A stretch of DNA of 43,944 nucleotides, taken from Streptomyces kebangsaanensis (GTDB lineage: Bacteria; Actinomycetota; Actinomycetes; Streptomycetales; Streptomycetaceae). Each line of letters begins with the position of its first letter. Positions within the stretch are counted from its first letter, which is position 1. This document shows positions 9,207 to 17,943 of this stretch, one piece after another. The position numbers and the translations under genes were made by a program. The notes under the pieces are model-generated. The model ran no database searches and was not told where the DNA came from. It saw only the letters and a program-made list of their open reading frames with translations. The stretch lies in the NCBI RefSeq assembly GCF_001906585.1, contig NZ_JUJA01000157.1:156356-200299 (forward strand), read 5' to 3'.

Positions 9207-10065
9207 GGGACCTCGCCGTCCACAGCTCGGGGAAGACGTTCTTGCGGGCTCGCTTCTCCAGCCAGGCCACCCCGGCGGAACCGCCCGTGCCGGGCTTGGC
9301 GCCCATCGCGCGGCGGGTGGCGACGAGGTGGTCGTTGCGCCAGCGCCACACCAGTTCGGCGACGTCCGTCAACGCCTCGCCCAGGCGGGCGAGTTCGTCG
9401 TCCGGGTCACCGGAGTAGAGCGCCGCCCAGACGGCCTCGACCTCCTCCGACGGCTCGTGGCGCAGCGACACGTCGCGGTGCAGGACGGCGTCCGGGATCG
9501 CGTGGCCGCGCCGGGCGAGCAGCCGCAGCACCTCGTCGTACAGGCTCGGCTCGTGCAGCGCCTTCTCCAGTTCCGCGTGGACGCGGGGGGCGCCGCGGTG
9601 CGGGACGAGCATGGACGCGGACTTGTCGCCGAGCAGGAACTCCATGCGGCGGTACATCGCCGACTGGAAGCCGGAGCCCTCGCCGAGGGCGCCGCGGTAG
9701 CTGTTGAACTGGGCCGGCGTGAGTGCGGCGAGCGGCTTCCAGGAGGCGTTCAGCGCCTGAAGCTCCCGTACGGACCGCTTCAGCGCGGCGACCGCCGTCG
9801 GGACGTCGTCCGAGCGCAGGGCGCGGGCGGCGGTCTCCCACTCGTGCACGATGACGGTGAACCACAGCTCCATCACCTGGGTGGTGACCAGGAAGACCAT
9901 CTCTCCGGGGTCGTCCGAGAGGGTCTGCTGGAGGTGGGTGAGCACGTCCGCCCTGACGTAGTCCTCGTACGGCGTCGTGCCCTCGAAGTCGAGATGCGGG
10001 GTCTCGGGCTCATTGGCCTCAGCGGCCTCGGTGTGCTGAGGGGTCGGGTGAGCCTGTTGGGACAT
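9199..10065 (-). CDS. kynA: tryptophan 2,3-dioxygenase
   Basis: 288 aa haem enzyme that opens the indole ring of tryptophan to N-formylkynurenine, the first step of the kynurenine pathway. Family signatures are YEDYVRADVL, ELWFTVIVHEWETA, GFQSAMYRRMEFLLGDKSASM and WRWRNDHLVATRRAMGAKPGTGGSAG split across the C-terminal half, with the expected length. Start at 10065 with GGAG six bases upstream; an in-frame extension further upstream has no such site. First gene of the kynA-kynU operon. Confidence 0.95.
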   Translation of the reverse strand: MSQQAHPTPQHTEAAEANEPETPHLDFEGTTPYEDYVRADVLTHLQQTLSDDPGEMVFLVTTQVMELWFTVIVHEWETAARALRSDDVPTAVAALKRSVRELQALNASWKPLAALTPAQFNSYRGALGEGSGFQSAMYRRMEFLLGDKSASMLVPHRGAPRVHAELEKALHEPSLYDEVLRLLARRGHAIPDAVLHRDVSLRHEPSEEVEAVWAALYSGDPDDELARLGEALTDVAELVWRWRNDHLVATRRAMGAKPGTGGSAGVAWLEKRARKNVFPELWTARSHV

Positions 10066-10108
10066 CGCTGTCTCCTGCTTGTACTCCGGGTAGCGGTCCG
10101 CCCCTGCC

Positions 10109-10144
10109 GATGCCGGCACGGGGGCCCCGGTCCCCACCGGCATC
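10109..10144. terminator. hairpin between DUF3151 gene and kynA
   Basis: GATGCCGG (10109-10116) pairs with CCGGCATC (10137-10144), and the interior G and C runs can extend the stem. It lies about 70 bp past the DUF3151 stop and 44 bp before kynA, so it probably insulates the two transcription units. Confidence 0.5.
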
Positions 10145-10217
10145 CTGCGCACCACGGGCACGGACCGCAAGACCCGTCCGGTCGTTCGGGCGGGCCCTGC
10201 GATGTGCCGTGCGTCGC

Positions 10218-10631
10218 TCAGCCCAGCGTCTGCGCCGCCGTCTGGGAGGAGTCCTTCAGGAACTGCGCGCAGCGCTCGTACTCCTCCTGCTCGCCGATCG
10301 CCCGCGCGGCGCGCGCGAGGGCGTGCAGGGCCCGCAGGAAGCCGCGGTTCGGCTCGTGCTCCCAGGGGACCGGGCCGTGTCCCTTCCAGCCGCTGCGGCG
10401 CAGCGCGTCCAGACCGCGGTGGTAACCCGTACGGGCGTACGCGTACGACTCGACGGCCGCACCCCGCTCGAACGCGTCGTCGGCCAACCGCGCCCACGCC
10501 AGCGACGACGCCGGGTACCGGGCCGCGACCTCGGTGGGCGAGGTCCCCTGCGCGAGCAGCTCGCGGGGCTCGGGGTCGTCGGGGAGGTGGGTGGGGGGCG
10601 GTCCGCCTAGGAGGTTCTCGTGAATGTTCAT
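10218..10631 (-). CDS. DUF3151 domain protein
   Basis: 137 aa soluble protein of the actinobacterial DUF3151 family, often found near the class II aldolase gene. The sequence has ENLLGGPPPTHLP at the N-terminus, then a helical SSLAWARLADDAFERG and GYHRGLDALRRSGWKGHGPVPW, typical of the family and reminiscent of a helical repeat fold. Start at 10631 lies four bases past the MFS stop, so translation is probably coupled to the transporter. No enzymatic motif is visible and the function is unknown. Confidence 0.85.
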   Translation of the reverse strand: MNIHENLLGGPPPTHLPDDPEPRELLAQGTSPTEVAARYPASSLAWARLADDAFERGAAVESYAYARTGYHRGLDALRRSGWKGHGPVPWEHEPNRGFLRALHALARAARAIGEQEEYERCAQFLKDSSQTAAQTLG

Positions 10632-10635
10632 GGTC

Positions 10636-12150
10636 TCAGTCTGCTGGATGCGTACCGGGAGCACGCAGGGCCCCGTCCCGTGCCCGGCGGCCCTCCAGTG
10701 GCGGTGCCGTCACCCAGCCGTGGGTGCGGCACTCGGGGTGGCGGCAGCCGGGGGGCGGGCGGCGGACGGTCGTGAAGGCGAGGACCGCGCCCACCACCAG
10801 GACCGCCGCGCAGATCGGCATCGCCCGCCGGAACGCGGCGTCGAAGGCGGTCGCCGAGCGGTACGCCTCCGGGCCCATGCCGGACAGCAGCGGCAGGGCG
10901 GCCACCGCGATCAGACCGGCCGCGCGGGCGGCGGCGTTGTTGATGCCGCTGGCCAGGCCGGCGCGGGAGGTGTCCACCGAGGCGAGGACGGTGGCGGTCA
11001 GCGGGGCGACCAGGACGACCATGCCGACGCCCATGACCAGCAGGGCCGGCAGGACGTCGGTCAGGTAGTCCGCGCCGCTGCCGACCCGCAGCATCAGCAG
11101 CATCGCCGCCGCGCACAGGAGCGGTCCGGCCGTGAGCGGCAGGCGCGGGCCGATGCGGTCGGCGAGGGCGCCCGAGCGGGCCGAGAAGAGAAGCATGAGG
11201 ACGGTGGTCGGGAGCAGGGCGGTGCCCGCGGCGAGCGGCGAGTAGCCGGCGACGACCTGGAGCTGGAGCGCGGTGAGGAAGAAGAAGCCGCCGAAGGCGG
11301 CGTACACGCACAGGGTGACCGCGTTGACCGCCGTGAACTGGCGGGAGGCGAAGATGGCCGGCGGCATCATCGGGTCCCGGCGGTGCTTCTCGACCCACAC
11401 GAAGGCGACGGCGGCCAGCACCCCCGCGGTCGCGGTCAGGGGGACGGCCGGGGAGCCGGTGCGGGCCTCGATCAGGGCGTACGTCACCAGGGCGAGGGAC
11501 AGCGCGCCGAGCGCCGCGCCCAGGACGTCGAAGCGGCCGTGGGCGGCCGGGTCGGACGACTCGGGGACGTGGCGCACGGCGACGGGCACGCAGACCAGGG
11601 CCAGGGGGATGTTCAGCAGGAAGACCCAGCGCCAGCCCGGCCCGGTCACCAGCCAGCCGCCGAGGAACGGGCCGACGGCCGCGCCGATGCCCCCGAAGCC
11701 GGACCACAGGCCCACGGCTCTGCTCCGGTCGTCCGGGTGGAAGGAGGCCTGGATGAGGGCGAGGGAGCCGGGGGTGAGGAGGGCGCCGCCGACGCCCTGC
11801 AGGGCGCGGGCGGCGATCAGGACGGCCGGGTTCGGTGCGAGGCCGCACAGCAGGGAGGCGGTGGTGAACCACACGACCCCGAGCACGAAGATCCTGCGCC
11901 GGCCGTAGCGGTCGCCGAGCGCGCCGCCGAGGAGGATCAGACCGGCCAGGGTGACCAGGTACGCGTTGACCGTCCACTGCAGGGCGGCGAGGCTCGCGTC
12001 CAGGTCGCGGCCGATGCGGGGCAGGGCGACGTTGACGACGGTCGAGTCCAGCAGGGCCATGCTGGAACCGAGCACGGTGGTGAGCAGGATCCAGCGGCCG
12101 GTGGGGGTCGAGATCCGGACGGCCGGGGTGTGCTGTGCGGTGACAGCCAT
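10636..12150 (-). CDS. MFS drug exporter, DHA2 (14-TM) family
   Basis: 504 aa multi-drug proton antiporter. Hydrophobic pattern gives 14 spans. Motif A appears as GGALGDRYGRRRIFV and motif C-like GFGGIGAAVGPFLGGWLV, both characteristic of EmrB/QacA-type exporters. The C-terminal about 45 residues are soluble and contain a Cys/His cluster (CRHPECRTHG), a tail seen in some Streptomyces exporters and of unknown use. It sits between the aldolase and DUF3151, so it probably interrupts an older aldolase-DUF3151 pairing. No adjacent regulator; substrate unknown. Confidence 0.9.
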   Translation of the reverse strand: MAVTAQHTPAVRISTPTGRWILLTTVLGSSMALLDSTVVNVALPRIGRDLDASLAALQWTVNAYLVTLAGLILLGGALGDRYGRRRIFVLGVVWFTTASLLCGLAPNPAVLIAARALQGVGGALLTPGSLALIQASFHPDDRSRAVGLWSGFGGIGAAVGPFLGGWLVTGPGWRWVFLLNIPLALVCVPVAVRHVPESSDPAAHGRFDVLGAALGALSLALVTYALIEARTGSPAVPLTATAGVLAAVAFVWVEKHRRDPMMPPAIFASRQFTAVNAVTLCVYAAFGGFFFLTALQLQVVAGYSPLAAGTALLPTTVLMLLFSARSGALADRIGPRLPLTAGPLLCAAAMLLMLRVGSGADYLTDVLPALLVMGVGMVVLVAPLTATVLASVDTSRAGLASGINNAAARAAGLIAVAALPLLSGMGPEAYRSATAFDAAFRRAMPICAAVLVVGAVLAFTTVRRPPPGCRHPECRTHGWVTAPPLEGRRARDGALRAPGTHPAD

Positions 12151-12207
12151 GGTGCGATCATCCCGCGCGGGCCGGTTCCGGGCCAGGCGGGCTGACGACG
12201 AGCGGAC

Positions 12208-12264
12208 GGACGACGAGCGAACGGACGGACGACGAGCGAACGGACGGACGACGAGCGAACGGAC
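12208..12264. repeat. 19-bp tandem repeat, three perfect copies plus partial flanks
   Basis: The unit GGACGACGAGCGAACGGAC occurs three times head to tail (12208-12226, 12227-12245, 12246-12264). Degenerate partial copies lie before (from about 12194) and after. It lies between the MFS start and the aldolase terminator and is not coding. Period 19 suggests slippage-prone spacer DNA. Confidence 0.9.
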
Positions 12265-12267
12265 GGA

Positions 12268-12301
12268 CGACGGGCCCGGTGCCGGAGCACCGGGCCCGTC
12301 G
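12268..12301 (-). terminator. terminator of the aldolase gene
   Basis: Perfect 14-bp arms (12268-12281 and 12288-12301) with a 6-nt loop CCGGAG, beginning 15 bp past the aldolase stop. The tandem repeats start directly beyond it. Confidence 0.75.
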
Positions 12302-12315
12302 GACGGAACCGGGAG

Positions 12316-13347
12316 TTACTTGATCTTCGTGCCCGTCGAGCGCAGGTTGCCGCAGGCCTCGACGATGCGCCGGGCCATCGACGCCTCGGCCAGCTTGCCC
12401 CAGGTGCGCGGGTCGTAGGTCTTCTTGGAACCGACCTCGCCGTCGACCTTGAGGACGCCGTCGTAGTTCCTGAACATGTGGTCGGCCACGGGGCGCGTGA
12501 AGGCGTACTGGGTGTCCGTGTCGATGTTCATCTTCACCACGCCGTTCTCCAGCGCGGTGCGGATCTCCTCCTCCGTGGAGCCGGAGCCGCCGTGGAAGAC
12601 GAAGTCGAACGGCTTGCTGTCGGCCGGGCGGCCGAACTTCGCCGCGACACCCTCGTTGAGCTCCTTCAGCAGCTCCGGGCGGAGGACGACGTTGCCCGGC
12701 TTGTACACGCCGTGCACGTTGCCGAAGGACGCGGCCAGCAGGTAGCGGCCCTTGTCGCCCAGGCCCAGGGCCTCGGCGGTGCGGATCGCGTCCTCGACCG
12801 TGGTGTACAGCTCGTCGTTGATCTCGTGGGAGACGCCGTCCTCCTCGCCGCCCGTCGGGGTGATCTCCACCTCGAGGATGATCTTCGCGGCGGCGGTGCG
12901 GACGAGCAGCTCCTGGGCGATCTTCAGGTTGTCGGCCAGGGTCTCGGCGGAGCCGTCCCACATGTGGGACTGGAACAGCGGGTTCCTGCCGTCCTTGACG
13001 CGCTCCTCGGAGATGGCGAGCAGCGGACGTACGTACCCGTCGAGCTTGTCCTTCGGGCAGTGGTCCGTGTGCAGCGCGATGTTGACCGGGTACTTCTCGG
13101 CGACGATGTGCGCGTACTCGGCCAGGGCCACGGCGCCGGTGACCATGTCCTTGCTGTACTGGCCGCCCAGGAACTCCGCGCCGCCGGTGGAGATCTGGAC
13201 GATGCCGTCGCTCTCCGCCTCCGCGAAGCCGCGCAGGGCGGCGTGCAGGGTCTGGGAGGACGTCACGTTGATGGCCGGGTAGGCGAACTTGCCTGCCTTC
13301 GCCCGGTCGAGCATCTCGTTGTAGACCTCGGGGGTTGCGATGGGCAT
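12316..13347 (-). CDS. fba: class II fructose-bisphosphate aldolase
   Basis: 343 aa zinc-dependent aldolase that interconverts fructose 1,6-bisphosphate with glyceraldehyde-3-phosphate and dihydroxyacetone phosphate in glycolysis and gluconeogenesis. Zn-binding and catalytic motifs: ALHTDHCPKDKL, ILEVEITPTGGEEDG, ASFGNVHGVYKPGN, FHGGSGSTEEEI and KMNIDTDTQYAF. The start at 13347 has AAGGAG seven bases upstream. A strong hairpin follows the gene. Housekeeping, full length. Confidence 0.97.
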   Translation of the reverse strand: MPIATPEVYNEMLDRAKAGKFAYPAINVTSSQTLHAALRGFAEAESDGIVQISTGGAEFLGGQYSKDMVTGAVALAEYAHIVAEKYPVNIALHTDHCPKDKLDGYVRPLLAISEERVKDGRNPLFQSHMWDGSAETLADNLKIAQELLVRTAAAKIILEVEITPTGGEEDGVSHEINDELYTTVEDAIRTAEALGLGDKGRYLLAASFGNVHGVYKPGNVVLRPELLKELNEGVAAKFGRPADSKPFDFVFHGGSGSTEEEIRTALENGVVKMNIDTDTQYAFTRPVADHMFRNYDGVLKVDGEVGSKKTYDPRTWGKLAEASMARRIVEACGNLRSTGTKIK

Positions 13348-13500
13348 CTGTCCGCTCCTTGTATCTGCGGGTGCGTCTGCGTGCTTACGGCCCTGACCTA
13401 GGGAGTGACGTCATCGTCGGCCCCATCTTCGCAGACGTTGCCGGAAGTGTCGGACACCCCGTCCGGCCCGTGGACGAACCGGGTCGCCCGGCCCGTCGGC

Positions 13501-14049
13501 TCAGTCCAGTCCCAGCTCGTCTTTCGAGTACGCGAACAGGTACGGCACCCCGGCGCCCTGACGGATCTTCTCGGCCGCGCCGGTCGCCCGGTCGACGATC
13601 GTCGCCACGGCCACGACCTCGGCGCCCGCCTCGCGCACGGCCTCCACGGCGGTGAGCGGGGAACCGCCGGTCGTGGAGGTGTCCTCGACGACCAGCACCC
13701 GGCGGCCCTTGATCTCCGGGCCCTCCACCTGCCGCTGCAGACCGTGCGCCTTGGCGGCCTTGCGCACCACGAAGGCGTCCAGCCTGCGCCCGCGCGCGGC
13801 GGCGGCGTGCAGCATCGCCGCGGCGACCGGGTCGGCACCCATGGTCAGGCCGCCGACCGCGTCGAACTCGAGGCCGGCGGTCAGGTCCAGGAGCACCTGG
13901 CCGACCAGCGGGGCCGCCTCGCCGTCGAGGGTGACGCGGCGCAGGTCGACGTAGTAGTCGGCCTCCAGGCCGGAGGACAGCGTCACCCTGCCGTGCACCA
14001 CGGCCTTGTCCTTGATCTGCTGCAGCAGCTCGCCGCGAACGTCGCTCAT
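13501..14049 (-). CDS. pyrE: orotate phosphoribosyltransferase
   Basis: 182 aa enzyme that joins orotate and PRPP to give orotidine 5'-phosphate in de novo pyrimidine synthesis. The PRPP loop is VLVVEDTSTTGGS; upstream are YYVDLRRVTLDGEAA and GGLTMGADPVAAAMLHAAA, both typical of PyrE, with the mobile-loop Lys/Arg in VVRKAAKAHG. It starts 10 bp past the aldose-epimerase stop on the same strand, so the two are probably cotranscribed although they share no pathway. Confidence 0.95.
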   Translation of the reverse strand: MSDVRGELLQQIKDKAVVHGRVTLSSGLEADYYVDLRRVTLDGEAAPLVGQVLLDLTAGLEFDAVGGLTMGADPVAAAMLHAAAARGRRLDAFVVRKAAKAHGLQRQVEGPEIKGRRVLVVEDTSTTGGSPLTAVEAVREAGAEVVAVATIVDRATGAAEKIRQGAGVPYLFAYSKDELGLD

Positions 14050-14059
14050 GCCAGCCAGC

Positions 14060-14848
14060 TTAAGCGCGGCGCCAGGTCCAGGTCGTCGTGGCCTCCAGCG
14101 GCTCCAGCGGCGTGACCAGGCGCGGGAGGGTGTTCAGGCCGCCCGGCGGGCCGGTCTGCGGCTCCACGCACACGGCGGCCTGCTGCTCGTCGTAGACGAC
14201 GACCCACTCCACGGGGCTGGTCACCCTCAGGTCCAGCTGCCCGGGCCAGGTGAGCGTGACGTCGACGCCGCCGGGCATGCCGAAGCAGTCGTCCCAGGGG
14301 CCGGGCTCGGGATCGACGCGGTGGCCGGTGGGCAGGTGGTCCTCGCCGCGCTCCTCCTGCCAGGCGGGCCGGAAGTCCAGCTGTACGTCGTCTCCCCCGA
14401 GGCTGCGGTTGAACCACGGGTGCCAGCCGATCTGGGCCGGGAAGGAGGACTCGTACGTCTCCACGGACATCGTCAGCGTCAGGGCGTCCTCGGTCAGGGC
14501 GACCACCTGGGTGACGCGGCCGGAGTAGGGCCAGGGGTCGACCAGGTCGTACGTCATCACCACCTCGTTCGCCGAGGTGCGGGCCGTGCGCCAGGCGCCG
14601 TCGCGGGCGGTGCCGTGGATGGCGTGCGGCGGGGAGTTGAGCGGCATCTGGTGGACGGTGGCACCGTCCCGGAACCGGCCGTCGCGGATACGGCCGCACC
14701 AGGGGACCATCGGGAAGCAGCCGAACCGCTCTCCCTGGCGGAGCAGCTCCAGCCCCCCGACGCGGAGCCCCGCGATGCGCCCTCCGTTGTCCGGCCGCAC
14801 GGTCGCCTCCGCGTCGCCCGCGGTCAGCGTGATGTCTTCGTTACTCAC
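14060..14848 (-). CDS. aldose 1-epimerase family protein
   Basis: 262 aa beta-sandwich protein of the galactose mutarotase-like group, which interconverts alpha and beta anomers of sugars. Visible marks are RPDNGGRIAGLRVGG at the N-terminus, GRIRDGRF, the active-site His region NSPPHAIHGTARDGAW and the second-His segment AQIGWHPWFNR, and the Glu-bearing VCVEPQTGPP near the C-terminus. Start taken as GTG at 14848, since the family-type N-terminus begins here; the Shine-Dalgarno is weak. Likely leads a two-gene unit with pyrE. True substrate not determinable. Confidence 0.88.
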   Translation of the reverse strand: MSNEDITLTAGDAEATVRPDNGGRIAGLRVGGLELLRQGERFGCFPMVPWCGRIRDGRFRDGATVHQMPLNSPPHAIHGTARDGAWRTARTSANEVVMTYDLVDPWPYSGRVTQVVALTEDALTLTMSVETYESSFPAQIGWHPWFNRSLGGDDVQLDFRPAWQEERGEDHLPTGHRVDPEPGPWDDCFGMPGGVDVTLTWPGQLDLRVTSPVEWVVVYDEQQAAVCVEPQTGPPGGLNTLPRLVTPLEPLEATTTWTWRRA

Positions 14849-15110
14849 GCGACGAGGCTACTGTGCGGATCAAGGGGGCGGTTCCCGCCGGGGACGGCGG
14901 TGCGGGGGCGCGGCCGGGCCGCGCGACACGGGCACCCCCGGCCGTACACCGGGCTCCGCCCGGCCACCCGGGCAACGCCCACCCGTCGCACGGTGCCGCC
15001 GCACACGGCGGACGCTCCGGCCCCGCGGGACGCGCTCGCCCCAGCGGCACAGGACGGGCGCCGACCGCCCTCGTGGCACCACGGCACGAAGCGAGTGCAG
15101 CCGCACGGGA
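14849..15110. other. gene-free interval upstream of the aldose epimerase
   Basis: With the terminator that follows, this makes about 370 bp without a supported gene. It is very GC-rich, with no Shine-Dalgarno-preceded reading frame of family character. It must contain the promoter of the aldose-epimerase gene, but I cannot place it. Confidence 0.6.
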
Positions 15111-15159
15111 CAGGCCCGCCCCGCCGCGCGGTACCACCACGCGCGGCGGAGCGGGCCTG
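15111..15159 (-). terminator. terminator of the CoxG-like gene
   Basis: 19-bp arms (15111-15129 and 15141-15159) with one mismatch and an 11-nt loop, starting 60 bp past the stop of the gene at 15219-16136. Confidence 0.7.
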
Positions 15160-15218
15160 ACGTCCGCGGCGGACGCGCCCCGGACGCGCAGAACGGGTGC
15201 GGTCCGGCCTCGCGGTGG

Positions 15219-16136
15219 TCAGCGGCGGCGCCTGAGGGCTCGGCCCACGATGATCGCCGATGCCACGACCAGTGCCGCCGCGGGGGCCGCCCAGCGGAGG
15301 GCCGGGCCGGCGGCGACGGTGAGCGGGGCGGGGACGGGGGCGTAGCGGCCGCGGGGCGGGGCGTGGTCCACCTCCTCGGCGCTGCGCCCGATCATCGTCC
15401 GCCGCGCGTGCGCCGCCTCGGCGGGCGGCTCGGCGGGCTCGGTGAAGTCCTCGGAGACGGGAGGCTCGTCGTCCTCGTCCTCCTCGTCGGCCAGCGGGTC
15501 GAGGGCGGAGGGCGGAATCTCGTCGTCGAAGACGGGGGCGGGCCCGGCCGGGCGGGCCTCGGGAGCCTCGCCGGCCTCGGCGGGCTCGGCGGGCTCGGCG
15601 GACTCGGCGGGCGGAGGCACCGGCGCGTCGTCGGCGTCCGGGGCGGCATCGAAGTCGCCGGTGGCCAGAGGGGAGAAGTCCTCGGTGGCCAGGGACTCGG
15701 GTGCCGTCGGCTCGGGGGCCTCGGCGGCCAGGTTCTCCGCGAAGCGGTTCAGCAGGCGGATCACCGCCGTGTGCACGGCCTCCGGGGGCAGCTCGGTGAC
15801 GCGGCCGTCGGCGGAGGCGGTGCCGTCGAAGACGAGCGCGGAGCCTTCGTCGGTGCCGCGGAGGCGGAGGGTGAGGGCGAGCTTCACCGAACCGGTGCCG
15901 CGGGACTCGGCCGCGTCGCCCTCGACGGCGTACGAACCGTCGTCGCGGGCGGAGACCCGCAGGGTGCCGCGGTAGGTGATGGAGTGGCTGCCGATCCGCA
16001 CCTTCAGCCGGCCGGCGACGGGCTCGCTGCCCGCGTCCTGCTGGAGCCCGGGGACCGCCCGGGCGACCAGCGCGGGGTCGGCGAGCGCCACCCGCACCCG
16101 CTGGACCGGAACCGGAACGAACACCTCGTGCTCCAT
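15219..16136 (-). CDS. SRPBCC (CoxG-like) protein with C-terminal membrane anchor
   Basis: 305 aa. Residues about 1-130 form a START/SRPBCC helix-grip domain related to CoxG (carbon monoxide dehydrogenase subunit G): MEHEVFVPVPVQRVRVALAD, then ARAVPGLQ, GRLKVRIGSHSITYRGTLRV and the long C-terminal helix AVHTAVIRLLNRFAENL. A very acidic and Pro/Ala-rich linker of about 130 residues follows, then one transmembrane helix (APAAALVVASAIIVG) ending in a short Arg tail. CoxG family proteins help recruit or mature molybdenum hydroxylases, but no such enzyme is encoded nearby. Ligand or membrane-tethering role is open. Start at 16136 is the first Met before the fold. Confidence 0.8.
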   Translation of the reverse strand: MEHEVFVPVPVQRVRVALADPALVARAVPGLQQDAGSEPVAGRLKVRIGSHSITYRGTLRVSARDDGSYAVEGDAAESRGTGSVKLALTLRLRGTDEGSALVFDGTASADGRVTELPPEAVHTAVIRLLNRFAENLAAEAPEPTAPESLATEDFSPLATGDFDAAPDADDAPVPPPAESAEPAEPAEAGEAPEARPAGPAPVFDDEIPPSALDPLADEEDEDDEPPVSEDFTEPAEPPAEAAHARRTMIGRSAEEVDHAPPRGRYAPVPAPLTVAAGPALRWAAPAAALVVASAIIVGRALRRRR

Positions 16137-16233
16137 GTCAGCCGAGCGTACCCAGTACCGCTTCCAAATACCCTCCCCTCGCTCACACGCCCGGCCCGGC
16201 GCACGCGCACGCGCGCGGCACAGGGGCATCGCG

Positions 16234-17853
16234 TCAGCCGGTGTACCGGGGGTGGACCAGCGTCGAGGGCGGCAGGCGGGGGACGCGGGTGCGGGCCGCG
16301 GCCCGGGCGGCCGCCGTGAGCGACGTGGGGGTGAGCGTGCGCGGGCGGGGGGTCCTGGGGTCCAGGCCGAGGCTGGGGGCGGTGCGGGCCGCCAGGACGA
16401 AACCCCAGTCCTGGAGGGCGCGGGAGGCGCCGGCCGGGCCGGATTCGCGGCCGGTCACGCGGTACGGCACCGTGCGCAGTCCGGCCGCGCGGACCGTGGA
16501 CTCCACCGTCCAGAACACACGCGGGCGGGAGGAGACCGGGCCCGCGTGCACCACCAGCCGGCCACCAGGCGCCATGGCCCGCCGGGCCAGGCCGTAGAAC
16601 TCCAGCGCGTACAGCTTCGTACTCGACGTGACGTCCGGGTCGGGCAGGTCCTCGATCACCACGTCGTACGCCGCCGGCGCCGCCTCCCGCAGCCGGCGGA
16701 AGGCGTCGGCGGTACCCACGCGCACGCGTGGGTCGTCGTAGACGTGCGCGTTGAGCCGGGCGAGCGCCGGATCGCCGCGCGCCAGGCGGACGACCGCCGG
16801 GTCGGGCTCGACGACGTCCACCCGCTCGACGCCGGGGTGCCGCAGCACCTCGCGGGCGGCGAGCCCGTCACCGCCGCCGAGGATCAGCACGCGCGCGTGC
16901 GGCCCGGCCATCGCGGGGTGGACGAGCGCCTCGTGGTAGCGGCGCTCGTCGCGACCGCCGGCCCGCAGCCGCCCGTCGAGGAACAGCCTCAGCGGACGCC
17001 CGCCGGTGCCGCCGGTGAGCACCACCTCCTGCTCGCCGGTCCGCAGCGCCACCCGGACGTCCCCGCCGTACACCGCCTGCCGCGCGGCCCGCTCGAAGTC
17101 GCCCACCAGCGCGGCCAGCGAGGCCAGCAGCCCGAGTACGGCGACGTTGGCGACGAGCAGCAGCCACCGGCCGCGCGGGGTCAGGTCCCGCCGGAACAGC
17201 CCGAGGACGAGCCCGCCGCCTGCCACGGCGTTCACGGCACCGGTCAGCAGCGCGCCGGTCAACTGCCCCAGCAGCGGCAGCAGCAGGAACGGAAAGGCCA
17301 GCCCGCCGACGAGCGCGCCCACGTAGTCCGCGGCGAACAGGTCCGCGACCGCCCCACCCGCGTCCTGGCGGCGGATGCGCTGGATCAGCTCCATCAGCAG
17401 CGGCACCTCGGCGCCGATCAGCAGGCCCATCGCGAGGGAGAAGACGACCAGCAGGCAGCGCGGGCCGTCCGCCCACATGCCGCCCCAGTCGCCGGTCCAG
17501 GCGAACACCGCGTACAGCGCCATGGCACTGCAGCCCCCGACCAGGGCGAGCACCGCCTCGATCGCGCCGAAGCCGATGGCGGCGTGCCGGCGCAGCCGCT
17601 TGGCGGCGAGCGAGCCGATCCCCATCGCGAACACCATGACGGACAGCACGACGGATGCCTGGGTGACCGAGTCGCCCATAAAGTACGAGGCCAGTGCCAC
17701 GAGTTCGAGTTCGTACACGAGTCCGCAGGCCGCGCAGACGAAGACACCCGCGAGGACGAGGTACCGACCGGTGCCCGGCCGGACGGGCAGCCTCGCGGGA
17801 CCGCTGAAGGGCGGCGCCGGGGCGGGCGGGGCCGGGGCGTGCGGTTCGATCAC
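16234..17853 (-). CDS. membrane spermidine synthase-like protein
   Basis: 539 aa. The N-terminal about 230 residues carry about seven hydrophobic helices (beginning [20 protein letters not shown]). The C-terminal about 250 residues form a spermidine-synthase-type Rossmann domain with [27 protein letters not shown] and [12 protein letters not shown]. Such fused proteins (polyamine aminopropyltransferase family with membrane domain) are common in Actinobacteria; actual aminopropyl transfer is rarely proven and other methyltransferase-like activities are possible. GTG start at 17853. It lies 90 bp downstream of the DUF2617 gene on the same strand, a conserved pairing, so the two probably form an operon. 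Confidence 0.85.
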   Translation of the reverse strand: MIEPHAPAPPAPAPPFSGPARLPVRPGTGRYLVLAGVFVCAACGLVYELELVALASYFMGDSVTQASVVLSVMVFAMGIGSLAAKRLRRHAAIGFGAIEAVLALVGGCSAMALYAVFAWTGDWGGMWADGPRCLLVVFSLAMGLLIGAEVPLLMELIQRIRRQDAGGAVADLFAADYVGALVGGLAFPFLLLPLLGQLTGALLTGAVNAVAGGGLVLGLFRRDLTPRGRWLLLVANVAVLGLLASLAALVGDFERAARQAVYGGDVRVALRTGEQEVVLTGGTGGRPLRLFLDGRLRAGGRDERRYHEALVHPAMAGPHARVLILGGGDGLAAREVLRHPGVERVDVVEPDPAVVRLARGDPALARLNAHVYDDPRVRVGTADAFRRLREAAPAAYDVVIEDLPDPDVTSSTKLYALEFYGLARRAMAPGGRLVVHAGPVSSRPRVFWTVESTVRAAGLRTVPYRVTGRESGPAGASRALQDWGFVLAARTAPSLGLDPRTPRPRTLTPTSLTAAARAAARTRVPRLPPSTLVHPRYTG

Positions 17854-17943
17854 GACTGCGACGTTACGTCACGGGCGTGGCACGCTTCGTCACCCACACG
17901 TGTGGAAAGGGCCGCTGCCGGCGTATCCCGTGTTTGCCCGCGC

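Noticed and set aside
12194-12271. Tandem repeat considered as a CRISPR array
   Set aside because: The copies are directly adjacent with no spacers, and no cas genes are present.
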